Part shown: positions 21,318-33,216 of the stretch, piece by piece
Numbering within the stretch: position 1 is the first letter of the stretch
Layout of the letters: each line of letters begins with the position of its first letter
From: Chaetoderma sp. LZ-2023a
Lineage: Eukaryota; Mollusca; Caudofoveata; Chaetodermatida; Chaetodermatidae
Reading direction: 5' to 3'
NCBI GenBank assembly: GCA_034401795.1
Contig: CM067369.1
Coordinates: 92,525,241 to 92,589,240, forward strand
Length of the DNA stretch: 64,000 nt
Translations under genes and position numbers: made by a program
Notes under the pieces: generated by a model
Databases searched by the model: none
Told to the model about the DNA's origin: nothing
What the model saw: only the letters and a program-made list of their open reading frames with translations

Positions 21318-22010
21318 TGTTAAATATTTTGAAACCAATTTAACTAGTCAAATTAGTTTCAAAATCTTCAGTATATCTCCTGTATAATTATCTTGAAATT
21401 GCGGCGCTGCGTGGAAACTCTAGCAATCTCAGTCGTGCAGTTGACTCTAAATGGCAAATTAACCATTTGGATGCTGGACAAGAAATTCCTCAGTAGGCCC
21501 ATGCAATCAAGTGTTTGGTAAAAAGTTTGAAACTAATAAATGATAATGATGCGCGGACGCCAATTTCCATTGATTTTCTTCTTGGTGTATTCCATCCAAT
21601 TTAGTAGTTTTATACACGCAGTGATTGAGTAACTAATAAGATGTACAGACACGCTCGCACGCACACATATTGACGCATGCACGAACGAACGCACACACGC
21701 ACGTACACGCACTCGTACCCAAAGAATTTTACAAGCGTATAGTTTATACATTTTTCTTCGATAATAAAAGGTAATTAATTAACTAGTCTTATAAGGATAG
21801 CTGTTCTTTACGAGTTTGATGTCCTTTTCCCAAAGCTTGTGAGTCCGGTCATTCCCTCAGGAAATTTTTCGAATCTAGAATGCTCTGAAGCCATCTCCTA
21901 CTTTTCTGACGGTAAATATCTACAAATATCTTGGCAGCGAGATTGGATAACGTAAAGTGAGTGTAAAACAATTTTTTTTATCTATATCCAGGAGTGGGGA
22001 ATATTAGTGT
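21318..22010. repeat. Dispersed repeat D, copy 1 (starts with HP1)
   Basis: After a short HP1 (21,318-21,375) come segments shared with 29,876-30,300 (AATCTCAG-GCAGTTGACTC, GCCCATGCAATC, CATCCAATTTAG) and with 32,085-33,160 (GCAGTGATTGAGTAACTA, CTAGTCTTATAAGGATAG, GCTCTGAAGCCATCTCCTAC). The intervening ACACGCACG-type tract is short here and hugely expanded at 32,168. Confidence 0.65.
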
Positions 22011-22090
22011 TTTATTGATAGAAGATTTATCATTTGAGGGAACAAATGTGAAGAAATTAACAAATGGATTAAATTTGGTTATATGAAGAA

Positions 22091-23285
22091 TTACCTGATA
22101 CACGTCAAAAGTGATTTCCACAAGATGGTACCATAAAAAGAAACCCCAATGATGATATTCGCAAAACCCCTCGCTACCAGCAGAGCTTTGCAATTATCAC
22201 CAATGGGGCTTTCTTTTATAGTACAAACCCATTTGTGGAAATGCACTTTTGACGTGTAAATAAAAGATAAATAGTCTATCAATAAGACACTGTCATCATT
22301 ACTACTACCAATAACTTCAGTACTAACTTTGTCCATGCTGTCAAGTTCCACAACTTCTAAATCTTTTAGTTTACTCACATCCGCTGACAATTTAATACCC
22401 TCTTTAGAAATGAGCTTTAAGTATTCAATATTGTACCAATTTTTCAAAGCAGCAGTTGCTTTTTCAGCTCTAGAGAGTACCTTGATTGTACACGTTTCAC
22501 CTCTATCTCCTGCAAATGTAATTACCAACATTAAGTTTGAGAGTAACTGTTAAATCAAATTCATTTTCAGGAATAACTGAATGGGTACTGGTTCCTCCTT
22601 GCAATGGTACAGATTGATCTGTGACCACTACACATTGATCATCATCGGAGTCATCTATGTTCGAATACGAAGCTGACGTACTTACAACGGGATTATTTAT
22701 TTCAATGATATCTCTTACTGTACCTTGATTCAAAGATGAAACTAGTAGACTAGCATCAAACATAAAACTTCTGGTCCAGTTTGAGTGGCTATTCACATTA
22801 TTTGGCCTATTTTTGAGCGCATAGCATCACTTTCAGATAATGTCAAAGGAGATTCCTTTTCATTAGCGCTGACCTTGCTTAATTCAATTGGTTCAAGACA
22901 CTTGATACTACTGCCGTTAATCTAGAAGGATCATGTTATCATTTGAAGTTAGCTTTAATCCGACATACTTGAAAGAGTCAATCTCTTCACGAAGAGTTAA
23001 TCTCTTCACGGCCAACATTCTGTCTTCCACGATCAATAATGTTTTGTTCAAAGTTTTCGTCATCAGACTATATAAAATCATCAACATGACTGGCTAACAC
23101 ACTGTTTAATTAATCTTTATCCACCCAATAAAATACCGCAAGATCAACAGCCGAGACTTGAGAATCATTATCATTCATTACATCTTTAACTTTGTTGTAC
23201 CAGCAAAATGAGGCATCACAAAGACCATACACACTTTCTAAGATGCCATACTACATGAACAACATTTGCTTCTTTAGGTGGTTTT
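22091..23285 (-). pseudogene. Ty1/copia pol relic, rearranged
   Basis: Reading the minus strand from 23,285: [47 protein letters not shown] and SHVDDFI (copia RT around the catalytic DD), then IDSFKYVGLKL (about 23,000), ESPLTLSESDAMRSKIGQIM and FDASLLVSSLNQGTVRDIIEIN (about 22,700-22,860, RNase H approach). Several stops and frame changes. After these, 22,091-22,531 encodes HKWVCTIKESPIGD and LLVARGF, which belongs at the start of copia RT and should precede the rest. So two fragments, or a rearranged copy, are present. Confidence 0.75.
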
Positions 23286-23289
23286 AAAT

Positions 23290-23655
<366 letters not shown>

Positions 23656-23760
23656 AGATAGATAGATAATTTATTTCCATCGGCCCTTGGATGTACAAAT
23701 TATATAATTCAGTGGCGGACAATGTGTCAGACAGTAATAAAGCTAAATGTATATTTATAT
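23656..23760 (-). mobile_element. LINE 3' end fragment
   Basis: On the minus strand this reads TTGTACATCCAAGGGCCGATGG then AAATAAATTATC and continues into TATC/TGTC units, the look of a LINE 3' end with a simple-repeat tail. No coding part remains. Confidence 0.45.
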
Positions 23761-23879
23761 ATTAACATACCTGCAATCTTACCCTCATCAATATCGTCAT
23801 TTATTCAACATTAATCCCAATATCATCATCATTTACTGCCCCGCCCCACCCTCTATCATTCCCCTCTTTACTCATTAAC

Positions 23880-24070
23880 CATTTCACCGGGTCATCTCAC
23901 CTCGTTTCCTAATAAGAAAAGAAACGAAATAGAAAAGAGGACTATGACCAGGTCGTTAAAATGAGGTTTCAAAGACCCTCTCATCACCGATAACATTCCT
24001 CAAGATGATCTCTCCTCGTTCCCTAACAAGAAAAGAAACGAAAGGGAAACGAGGAGTGAGACCAGGTCAC
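23880..24070. repeat. Two short palindromic repeats, CTCGTTTC...GAAACGAG type
   Basis: Two units (about 23,880-23,960 and 23,998-24,070) share CTCGTTTCCTAA/GAAAAGAAACGAAA and end with ACCAGGTC. A third lies at about 26,600-26,700. Each can fold on itself. Confidence 0.6.
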
Positions 24071-24251
24071 TGAAAAATAGTTATTTTCCATTGTCTGTTT
24101 TGTCAACGATACACGTTCGCCCATAATACTCAGCTACAAATTGTTAATTCAACGCGCATCGGCCGCTCAAATCGTACACCTCTATCTAATTAAACAAAAT
24201 AACGTCTACATTCAAGACCATGCAATAGCTTCATATGGGAGGACATCTTAA

Positions 24252-24700
24252 AGGATAACTAACCTCATATCTCGATCGCTATTCAGGTGATCTAATATTC
24301 CACTCATAAACTATGCAGGTAATTTTTAGCTTTATGTTGTGCCTCTAAAGAAAGATATTCAGAGTTTAGTAGCTAAATGTTGGTACATTTCTACACACTA
24401 TGATGGCTGTCATGATTTACCTTTCAACCAATCAGAAAAAACCCAACAAGTTCCAGTCAAATTAGTTTCAAAACATTCAAAGGGATAAGTAATACATAAT
24501 AAAGAATGTAATGCATTGGCATCACACACTGCCGCTTGAGGAGACAAAATGGTCGCGATCGCTGTTCAACGTTTGCGCGATATTACAAAGCAGATAATTG
24601 TGATACAGATAAGGGAATGTGACAGGATATGCATGATATGGAATCTCGGCACCATAATCTATCAGTACAATACAACATCTGAGATGAGATTAGCATCACT
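24252..24700 (-). mobile_element. F3 MITE, TTAA-flanked, 449 bp
   Basis: TTAA at 24,248-24,251 and 24,701-24,704 bracket terminal repeats AGGATAACTAACCTCATATC and GAGATGAGATTAGCATCACT. Only the right arm of HP1 (CCAGTCAAATTAGTTTC, about 24,453) is left. No ORF. Confidence 0.75.
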
Positions 24701-24835
24701 TTAACATGCCAAATACTCAGGTGCACGATTCAAGCATCTGAATTGCACAAATCAACAATTCTACCGTTAAGCATTCTGGTGCGAATGCGCACTCCAATAT
24801 ATCTAGTAAATGTAATATTAACATCCATGGCGCTG

Positions 24836-24930
24836 TCGTTGTCGTCGTCGTCGTCGTCGTCGTCGCCACCACCACAACCCTCATCAACATCACCACCATG
24901 AGCACCATCATCACCACCATTACCAGCATA
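24836..24930. repeat. CGT/CCA trinucleotide repeats
   Basis: About nine GTC units at 24,837-24,865, followed by imperfect CACCAT/CACCA units. Valine- or aspartate-rich ORFs here are artefacts. Confidence 0.85.
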
Positions 24931-25206
24931 ATAATCGTCGTCGTAGTATATGCTAATGAGAAGGGATTTCACCACCGGAAGTAAGCTGCCACTTCAGGTC
25001 ACATCCACAACCCTAGTTTAGCAATGCAATTTTTCCTAAACGAGCATGACGGATCTGACGGAGGCAGCACCAATCCTAGGATATTTTATTCTGAAAAACG
25101 TGATAAGCTCTTTTGGGTTTATTGCTAACTGTGATAATATAGATTGCCACATACCTCCCTCTATTAGTGAGCTGTATGGTGCCACCCATATCCATGACCC
25201 AATAAC

Positions 25207-25211
25207 ACACA

Positions 25212-25270
<59 letters not shown>
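25207..25270. repeat. (GCAC)n microsatellite
   Basis: About 16 perfect tetranucleotide units. Confidence 0.95.
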
Positions 25271-25299
25271 CTAATACCACTTCTTCAATGGTTGTGACT

Positions 25300-25920
25300 G
25301 GAGAAAATGTTTAGACCATATTTTCATTGCATACATTAAAGGCGTGGTATATAAAAGATGCGAGTTTTTTCCGTGGTTCGCGATACATAGGACAGAGTAT
25401 CATAAAGCGGTATTCATCTTCCACATCATCGTTGCAAAATGTGCAGATTCTATCAGAGGTGTCGGTGTTGGCTTGTGCCATCTCCCTGTTTCCATGTGTA
25501 ACCTAGGAGATTCCAGTATGGAGTCTCGACAGTGCATATCTATGTTGAGTTGTTTTACCTTGTCTAAATAACATTTATAAATTAATCCCCCACCAAAATG
25601 CTTATATAACCGTGTGTTACTGTTTATTTCGAATTGGGCCCTCCACTCCTGCAAATAATTATCAAATGCCCTTTGTCTGTATTGTATGATAAATCCGTTT
25701 CTATTTATTTGCTCACCCTGCTTTCGTCCAAACCTGGTTAACCCCTCTTCTGCGTAACATATCTCTTAATTTGCATACCCAATTGTTACAATGATTATTA
25801 CCAATCAAATCATTATGTAATACATTATAAACGATTTTAACCAATTTGTCGGGGCCGGGCGTCTAAAATCTTAAACCAGTATCTTAATACTCTAATTTCC
25901 CTAGTTAAACTATAACTAAT
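25300..25920 (-). pseudogene. LINE ORF2 C-terminal fragment
   Basis: Minus-strand peptides in shifting frames include ETGRWHKP and ICTFCNDDVEDEYRFMILCP, the CxxC...DExxxF..CP zinc-knuckle end of non-LTR retrotransposon ORF2, with KVKQLNIDMHCRDSI upstream. The more N-terminal part (25,655-25,920) is too decayed to read. Confidence 0.65.
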
Positions 25921-25924
25921 CTGA

Positions 25925-26105
25925 ACTCTTGACAGCTTTTCAGGTGATATAATATGCCAGTCATAAACTATGCAGGTAATGTTAAGCTTTTTATCATGCC
26001 GCTAAAGAAAGATATTCAGGCTTTATATTAGTAGCTAAATGTTGCTACATTTCTACAGCCTATGATGGCTGTCATGATTTACTTTTCAACCAATCAGAAA
26101 AATCC
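25925..26105 (-). mobile_element. F3 MITE, one half, separated from its other half
   Basis: Matches the left portion of the copy at 24,252 (CATAAACTATGCAGGTAAT, CCTATGATGGCTGTCATGATTTAC, CAACCAATCAGAAAAA). The other half, in the same orientation, is at 27,750-28,064, so 1.6 kb may have inserted between. Confidence 0.6.
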
Positions 26106-26114
26106 TAGCGTGCC

Positions 26115-26215
26115 TGCATCAGGATATAGCTCAGTCAGAGGTGCCAGCTACAGTTTTTTTAATTTTATTTAAACATATTTTATTGTAACAATTGCACAAT
26201 GGGATCGGGCACAAG
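26115..26215. mobile_element. Possible tRNA-derived SINE head next to a LINE-like 3' tail
   Basis: GGATATAGCTCAGTCAGAGG at about 26,121 resembles a tRNA box A region. On the other strand the following DNA reads TTGTAACAATAAAATATG, like a LINE 3' tail. No complete tRNA fold or box B is seen. Confidence 0.3.
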
Positions 26216-26314
26216 TTCTTACAACTTAGATTTGCCCTCTCCCTACAGAATTATTATAAGCAGCCAATGATTGAGAACATTAAACCGAGGTGAGAGAGAA
26301 ACAATAAATTAAGA

Positions 26315-26315
<1 letters not shown>

Positions 26316-26407
<92 letters not shown>
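26316..26407. repeat. (AG)n microsatellite
   Basis: About 45 perfect AG units; smaller arrays of the same motif at 37,484-37,516. Confidence 0.97.
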
Positions 26408-26409
<2 letters not shown>

Positions 26410-26599
26410 TAGGGGAGAAAAACGATGTAAACAGATTAAAAAAGAATAGGAAAGAAAAGAACAGCTCCTTCAAACACTGTCATTGTCAGATAGCAGTTAG
26501 CCATTAATATAATAGATTAAACAATACGAATAATTGAATTAGCAGACCATATTCATGGTTATTCCAGACCGTCGTCATTTACCCCCGTTTACCCACCCC

Positions 26600-26705
26600 A
26601 ACCCTTCCTCTCAACTCCCACCATGCTTTCACCAGGTCTTCTCTTCTCGTTTCTTACACGAAAAACGAAACAGAAACGAGAAATGAGACCCAGTCACCTC
26701 CAACC
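26600..26705. repeat. Third copy of the CTCGTTTC palindromic repeat
   Basis: CACCAGGTCTTCTCTTCTCG and ACGAGAAATGAGACCCAGTC form a stem with a GTTTCTTACACG/CGAAACAG interior. Matches the pair at 23,880-24,070. Confidence 0.55.
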
Positions 26706-26929
26706 GCGCCCACCCCACACATTAAAAAAGGCTCCACTCCTGTGTATTTAGGTAAATCTGAACTTTTAACCTCCTCATAACTTGGAACGAAAAGTTTGAG
26801 GAGATTAACGGTTTAGCGAGCCTTTATTGCATCCCCATCATTCCCTCTCCTGTCGTCATCGTCGTCTGCGGCATCGCATTATCGTGGATGGCCCGAAAAG
26901 CAATAGGAGATAGATACATTAATTGTGAG

Positions 26930-27110
26930 TACAGGGAGAACTATATACACAGTAACGACAGCGGAAATAAAGCATTACAGTATATAGCACATCTATGCAG
27001 TCATTTCTGTCATAAACATTTAACAGTAACGACAGCGGAAGCAAAAATTTAAAGTATATAGTATATCTATACAGTCATTTGTATCCTAACCATGTAACCA
27101 TGACAATAAA
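26930..27110. repeat. Two diverged direct copies of a 70-bp unit
   Basis: ACAGTAACGACAGCGGAAATAAAGC at about 26,950 and ACAGTAACGACAGCGGAAGCAAAA at about 27,023, each followed by an AGTATATAGCA/CATCTAT-GCAGTCATTT segment. Confidence 0.6.
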
Positions 27111-27129
27111 AATACGGACTATTCCTACA

Positions 27130-27745
27130 TCATATCAAACGTTGGGAACATCTGCCAGTAGCTTGAATATAATTTTGAACTTGTTTGAAGATGTATTCAT
27201 TTTCCTGGACGGATAGAGATGTATTTCCTTTGCATAGCAAGTAACTCGTCAAAGGAATATACAGATGTAGTTGTTGTAATAAGTGCTGTGTAGTATAGTG
27301 TAGTAAGGACATTTGAAAAGAAAGTGATTTGCATCTTCTACTCCTGTCTTACAAAAGCAGTTAGGTGTGGGGAAATAATCCTATTCTATATAAGTCACAA
27401 TTTAAGTTGGAGCAGTTGTTACGTAGTCTGGTATGAAGGATAGAAAGTTTTCGAATTCCGTAGTTGTAGAAACTCGGAGGGATATAGTTTCTAAATTTTA
27501 TTAGCTTCTTAAATTTTGAAATTTTTGATTCTGATAGTACATTGTTTTCAAGTGTGTTCCAGATTTGAATGGTGCTTGGGAAAAACGATTTTTTTGTATA
27601 TTTCCAATCGTGATAGGGGCACATTGACATTGTGTGGCTTGCGTAAGTCGTAGCGCTCTGTTGTATTTGTGCGTGTCGGTGTAATGTCCGTCATAAAATC
27701 TGGTACCTTGTACAGTTTGGTAGTGTGGTATAAAAGAAATCACAC
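27130..27745 (-). pseudogene. LINE ORF2 C-terminal fragment (second)
   Basis: Minus-strand frames read SFFPSTIQIWNTLENNV, KLIKFRNYIPPSFYNYGIRK, LSILHTRLRNNCSNLNCDLY and, after a frame change, a C-rich piece followed by NEYIFKQVQNYIQAT. The ILHxRLRxNCSxLN motif is typical of LINE ORF2 C-termini. It ends near 27,130. This is a different fragment from the one at 25,300. Confidence 0.65.
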
Positions 27746-27749
27746 ATGT

Positions 27750-28064
27750 AAGCGGTTGAATATTTTGAAACTAATTTGACCGGAAGTTGTTGCTGCCATA
27801 GGCATCCAGTCAAATTAGTTTCAAAATATTCACCGAGATGAATATTACATAATAAAGAATGTAATGCATTGGCACTTACACGACATCACACACTATCGCT
27901 TGAGGAGACAAATTGGCGGCGTTCACTGTTCAATATTTACGCGATATTATAAAGCAGATAATTGTGATACAGAAACGGGAATGTGACAGGATATGAATTA
28001 TCTGGAATATATAAACCATAATCTATCGATGCAGTATAACATTTGAGATGAGATTAGTATCACT
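27750..28064 (-). mobile_element. F3 MITE, second half with HP1
   Basis: HP1 (27,752-27,838), then the F3 body matching 24,490-24,700, ending GAGATGAGATTAGTATCACT before TTAA at 28,065-28,068. Confidence 0.7.
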
Positions 28065-28215
28065 TTAACAATAATGGGTCTCTACCTAGTTCCCGTATAA
28101 ACAACGCAGTTTGACGTACTCTGTTTCACATTTCACAGCTGTTTGCAAAAACGTAAATGACATCTTTCAATGTCGAAACCCTGTTGACATCCCCACACTT
28201 CACTAGCATAGATAA

Positions 28216-28616
28216 TTCACCTTTCCAGAGTATGTACCCATCATATGACGTCATAATCATCTACGCGGCGTGTAGAATGACACCATAATGGATGACGTCA
28301 TGAATGATGTCGATAGTACGTCACGAACGCATATTTGATGACGGTCTATGCCTTGTTGTACAAATTGTTTGCTTTTACTATTTAATAAATATTCTGTTGA
28401 ATATTTTGAAACTAATTTGACTAGGCGCTGTTGCTGCCATAGGCAGCAACAGCACCCAGTCAAATTAGTTACAAAATATTCAACAGCTTCCCTGTATAGT
28501 TTTCAAGAAATTGATAGCTAGGGCATCCGGGGATCGATCAATCCAACCACGGCGAGGTGTGGGTGGAGCTTAGGTAGTGATGGGCGGGGCGTAGCTAAAA
28601 ATGGAAAGGTCCATTG
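28216..28616 (+). mobile_element. F1 MITE, full length (about 400 bp)
   Basis: Opens with CACCTTTCCAGAG, ends GGAAAGGTCCATTG. Two TGACGTCA octamers (28,246 and 28,293), intact HP1 at 28,396-28,489 with GCTGTTGCTGCC/GGCAGCAACAGC, then the GATCGATC and GGGTGGAGCTTAG block. Confidence 0.8.
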
Positions 28617-28689
28617 TCTCTTGACAGTTGTGAATAGTAACTAAAAGGTCAATGATCGAGGATTTAAACGGATAATTAGTTCACGGTTG

Positions 28690-29720
28690 TAACCTTGAAT
28701 CACGATCTCTTTTGATTAGCTACACGACCCGACTAAGCCGCCATGACATTTTGCTAGAAAGAACTGAATCACGCTTATCCTGAATTTGGGCTTTGTCTAT
28801 AGTTTTTCCTTATCCAAGCACTGTTTATGATTTGGTTATAGATTTCGATTACATATTGCCACTACAACAACACAAAATGCCTGGAGTCACCTGATATGTG
28901 GCTTCAAAAGTATACCTCATTAATGAAAGGCAATCATTACGAGCATAACATATATGATCTTGATCTCGTTAACTTTTAAGACATAATTACCTATACGCGT
29001 CAGCCTTGAGGGATAAATGCTCTTCCAAGCTACTGGGTGAGTTGATTGCATAGCGCTCAATAGCTGGCCCCTGGTGATCCAAATCTTTATATAGTGCTTT
29101 ATATTTTAGCTCGCGTGTTACTTAATGGCGGGCATACTGCGAAAATGCGAACTCAGATCCACAGGGCAGATTTAAAACATAGGTGACCGACATGCGTGGA
29201 TATTGAGGTTGGGACTGGTACTTCAAAGTTCAATGGCCAAGTAAATAACAAAATTTGAAAAGCAAAATAAATATTATCTTTTGCCACAAAGTATTTTGAA
29301 AACAATTGGACTGAAAGTTGTTGTGATTAAGTCACCAACAACTTTCAATCAAACTGTTTTCAAAATGTTCAGCATGTCAAAAGCCTTTGTTCATCGAAAA
29401 TATTGGCGGGTAGCTTGCAGCAGCGAAAGTCAAAATAAAAAATCTTTCGTGTTATTACGGGTAACCGGCGTATTCGTCTGACCAATCGGACACGATTCAT
29501 GTACTCATTCTAGCAATCCTTCACGAGCCACACAGTTAAAGGGGTCCTGAATCCGTATCTGTTATAGGACTGATACCACATGCACATTGTCAGAAATAAG
29601 AAGTGTCCAGTAGATATGTTCTCATATGTCCGGTGCCTTATAGGAGAAGTCTGTGACACATACCATGTACCTTGAGAGACAGTTTAATCCTTTAATGGCT
29701 AAATTTGCTAAAGAAACTCC
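28690..29720. repeat. Dispersed repeat E, copy 1 (contains an HP2 palindrome)
   Basis: Colinear with 33,217-34,310: shared blocks include AGAAAGAACTGAATCACG, AGATTTCGATTACATAT, GGCAATCATTACGAGCA, ACGCGTCAGCCT and CTCATTCTAGC. At 29,288-29,372 there is an HP2 palindrome (TATTTTGAAAACAATT...AACTTTCAATCAAAC), related to HP1 in plan but different in sequence. Confidence 0.7.
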
Positions 29721-29744
29721 AAAATAGCTGCGTAATTGAATTTC

Positions 29745-29872
29745 CATTTGCAGGCTGAGAGAAGACTATTTAGGACATTTACCACTAGAATGACTGGATC
29801 GGTTACAGAGCCAGTCATTCAAATGGCAAATTCTCAAAAATAGTCTTCTCCGGACCAGACGTAACAAATTCT
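29745..29872. mobile_element. P1-type palindrome, diverged
   Basis: GAGAGAAGACTATTT and AATAGTCTTCTC frame TTACCACTAGAATGACTGG and CCAGTCATTCAAATGG. Flanks are poor. Confidence 0.55.
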
Positions 29873-29875
29873 TAT

Positions 29876-30300
29876 AAAACCGTGACTATCTTGTTATATA
29901 TTTGGAAACAATGGTAGCAACAGTTCTTAGTCAAATTAGTTTCAAAAGCCTCAATATATTTCATGCATACACGTAGCTGCCTTGAAATTGAGACGCTGCT
30001 TGGAAGTTCTTGCAATCTCAGTGGAGCAGTTGACTCGAAATGGCTAATTAACCGTATGGATGGATGCTGAACAAGCAATTCCTCGGGAGGCCCATGCAAT
30101 CGAAACACATTTGAATAGATGTTAATGATGCGCAGACGCCAATACCATTCGGTTACCTCATTTTCAAAATATTCCGCAATTCGAAATACAGATGTATATA
30201 CAGTACTCGAATTGCCTGTGAGAATGCGGTCATTTCCATTAATTTTCTTCGTGGTGAATTCCATCCAATTTAGAGGTACATTCGCATCTATAAACATGAC
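29876..30300. repeat. Dispersed repeat D, copy 2 (partial)
   Basis: Shares the order short HP1, CTTGAAATTG, CAATCTCAG, GCAGTTGACTC, GCCCATGCAATC and CATCCAATTTAG with 21,318-21,610. A 100-bp stretch near 30,150-30,230 is not in the other copy. The 141-codon minus-strand ORF is judged fortuitous. Confidence 0.55.
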
Positions 30301-30476
30301 TAGTTATGGCTGACATGCAACGTCAACAAATGACAGAGTGTTATTACCGCAGCTGAGCAGCACCAGGGAATTAATGAGGCACAAAGCCCCACACACGCGC
30401 TCACTACTCATAATGCGGCTTAAAGGGCCGATACAGGTCTAGTCCTGGCTCAGTATTCACAAAATATGAAATAGCC

Positions 30477-30585
30477 TGTTGAGAATTTTGGAGGTAATTT
30501 GATTGGAAGATGTTGCTGCCTAGCTGAGCATACTGGCAGCATCATATTCCTGTCAAATTCCCTTCAAACTATTCAACAGCTTCAC
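30477..30585. repeat. HP1 palindrome, diverged, no clear MITE
   Basis: CTGTTGAGAATTTTGGAGGTAA and CAAACTATTCAACAG ends with GATGTTGCTGCC/GGCAGCATCAT inside. Confidence 0.6.
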
Positions 30586-30962
30586 GGCGCAATGCATTCA
30601 CGAAATTGCCTTTCTTGAAATTATGATTCTGGAAATTCAGGTTTCAAATGGTTAATGGAAACTAAAGCGTCACTATTGACCTCAAGAGAAATCTTTCTCA
30701 GGCCGCTGACTCCCCGCTAGGAGGCCTATTGTAGCTAATGGGATAACACGACTTGAGATTATACGCAACTGTTTGATATTGGCTGTTTGGTTTCAATATA
30801 TCCGGACACAGATTGACCTTTGAACGTGGTCGCGCGCGCTGGTCAAATGCACTGATCAATGTTGGAGGCGCATTGCTGTCAAGTTCCCAAGTGTTTATTA
30901 CTAAATACATTCAGTCGATACAATAGCATATGTACGAAAACATGTTGATAATAATGGAAGCA

Positions 30963-32055
30963 TCCAGTTTTAGCTATGTCCCGCCCATCTCTAGCTAAGC
31001 TCCACCCACGCTTTGCCCGTATTGGGATCGATCGATCCCTTCACTCTCTTAATCTCAATTTCTAGAAAACTATACATGTAAGCTGTTGAATATTGGCAGC
31101 AACAGCGCTCAGTAAAATTAGTTTCCAAATATTGAACAGAATGTTTATTAAATAGTAAAGACGTACAATTCTTACAACAACGCTTAGTACACCTCAATAC
31201 ACCTTTCCCAGATTTCTATGCAAAATTTCTATGCATTGATGTCATTACGGCGAGATTCCCCTAAATCAACGCCGAGAGCGAACAACTACTGGTTGGTATT
31301 GTCGCCAACAAGCAGCTAACCCACATTGAGTTACTATTGCGGTAAAAAAACCCCACTGCAATAAACCTTTCCCGCATTGACGTCATTACGTGGTGATTCC
31401 CCTAAATCAACTCTCAGAGCAGAACTGCTGGCTGGTAATGGCGCCAACAAGCTGCCGGCCTGCATTGGGTTACTATTGCACTAAAATACACCACAATTTA
31501 AACCGTTCCTAGTATGATAAACCAAAATCACTATATAATAATATATACATCATTGGAAAGCGTTCAATTGTCTAAACATTAATGCATTATTTTAAGTTTT
31601 CACTGAGTTATTTGCGTATATAAAATACACCATTATAACTAGATTCATTCAATCAAGTGGACATAGGAGCTATTTTAATATTACAGTCAACTGTATTAAA
31701 TTTCACAAAACGATAAAAACTAAGATGGAAATGTATAGAAAGTTGCTTAGCTTTCCAATGATGTATGACTTCAATAATATTATGAAATTAGTTCTTCAAA
31801 TAAACTGCTTAAATTGCTTTGTATCTGATTCTAATAGTAAAGTAATGCTGTTTGCATGTCAGCTTTTCCGGTTACCAGACAGAAGTGGTATGCGCAATGC
31901 GTTCTGAGAAGGTATTTCCACAAAATACGCTAATGTGGGAAAGGTCTATTAAGTGTTCGTAACGAACTTATCTACGCCATTCAAGATGTACTCGATTATG
32001 ACGTCAGCCCACACGCCACGTAGTCGATTATGACGTCATATGATTGACTGAGAAA
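30963..32055 (-). mobile_element. F1 MITE interrupted by an F2 MITE
   Basis: Read in reverse, F1 order holds: TGACGTCA octamers (32,031 and 31,999), then after the F2 insertion ACAATTCTTACAACAACG, TTTATTAAATAG, shortened HP1 (31,085-31,140), GGGATCGATCGATCCC and CTAGCTAAGCTCCACCC. The insertion falls in the segment that reads continuously at 63,780-63,810. Confidence 0.75.
31200..31946 (+). mobile_element. F2 MITE with duplicated left end, inserted into F1
   Basis: A complete copy runs 31,364-31,946 between TA dinucleotides: left AACCTTTCCCGCATTGACG, right TAATGTGGGAAAGGTC. A partial copy of the first 160 bp (31,200-31,363, ACCTTTCCC start and GATTCCCCTAAATCAAC) precedes it in tandem. A second full copy lies at 46,951-47,546. 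A 60-codon ORF at 31,725 is not protein-like. Confidence 0.75.
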
Positions 32056-32084
32056 CGGGAATCCCCCATTATGCTTGATGAGTT

Positions 32085-33160
<1,076 letters not shown>

Positions 33161-33216
33161 CACCCCCACCCCCATGAGACCGCCACAGATTTAAATGGAG
33201 TATTCAGCCATGTAAC

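Noticed and set aside
26121-26150. tRNA gene
   Set aside because: Only a box A-like stretch; no anticodon stem, T arm or acceptor pairing follows.
29872-30297. 141-codon minus-strand ORF as a gene
   Set aside because: Lies wholly in repeat D; the related copy at 21,318 lacks the frame.
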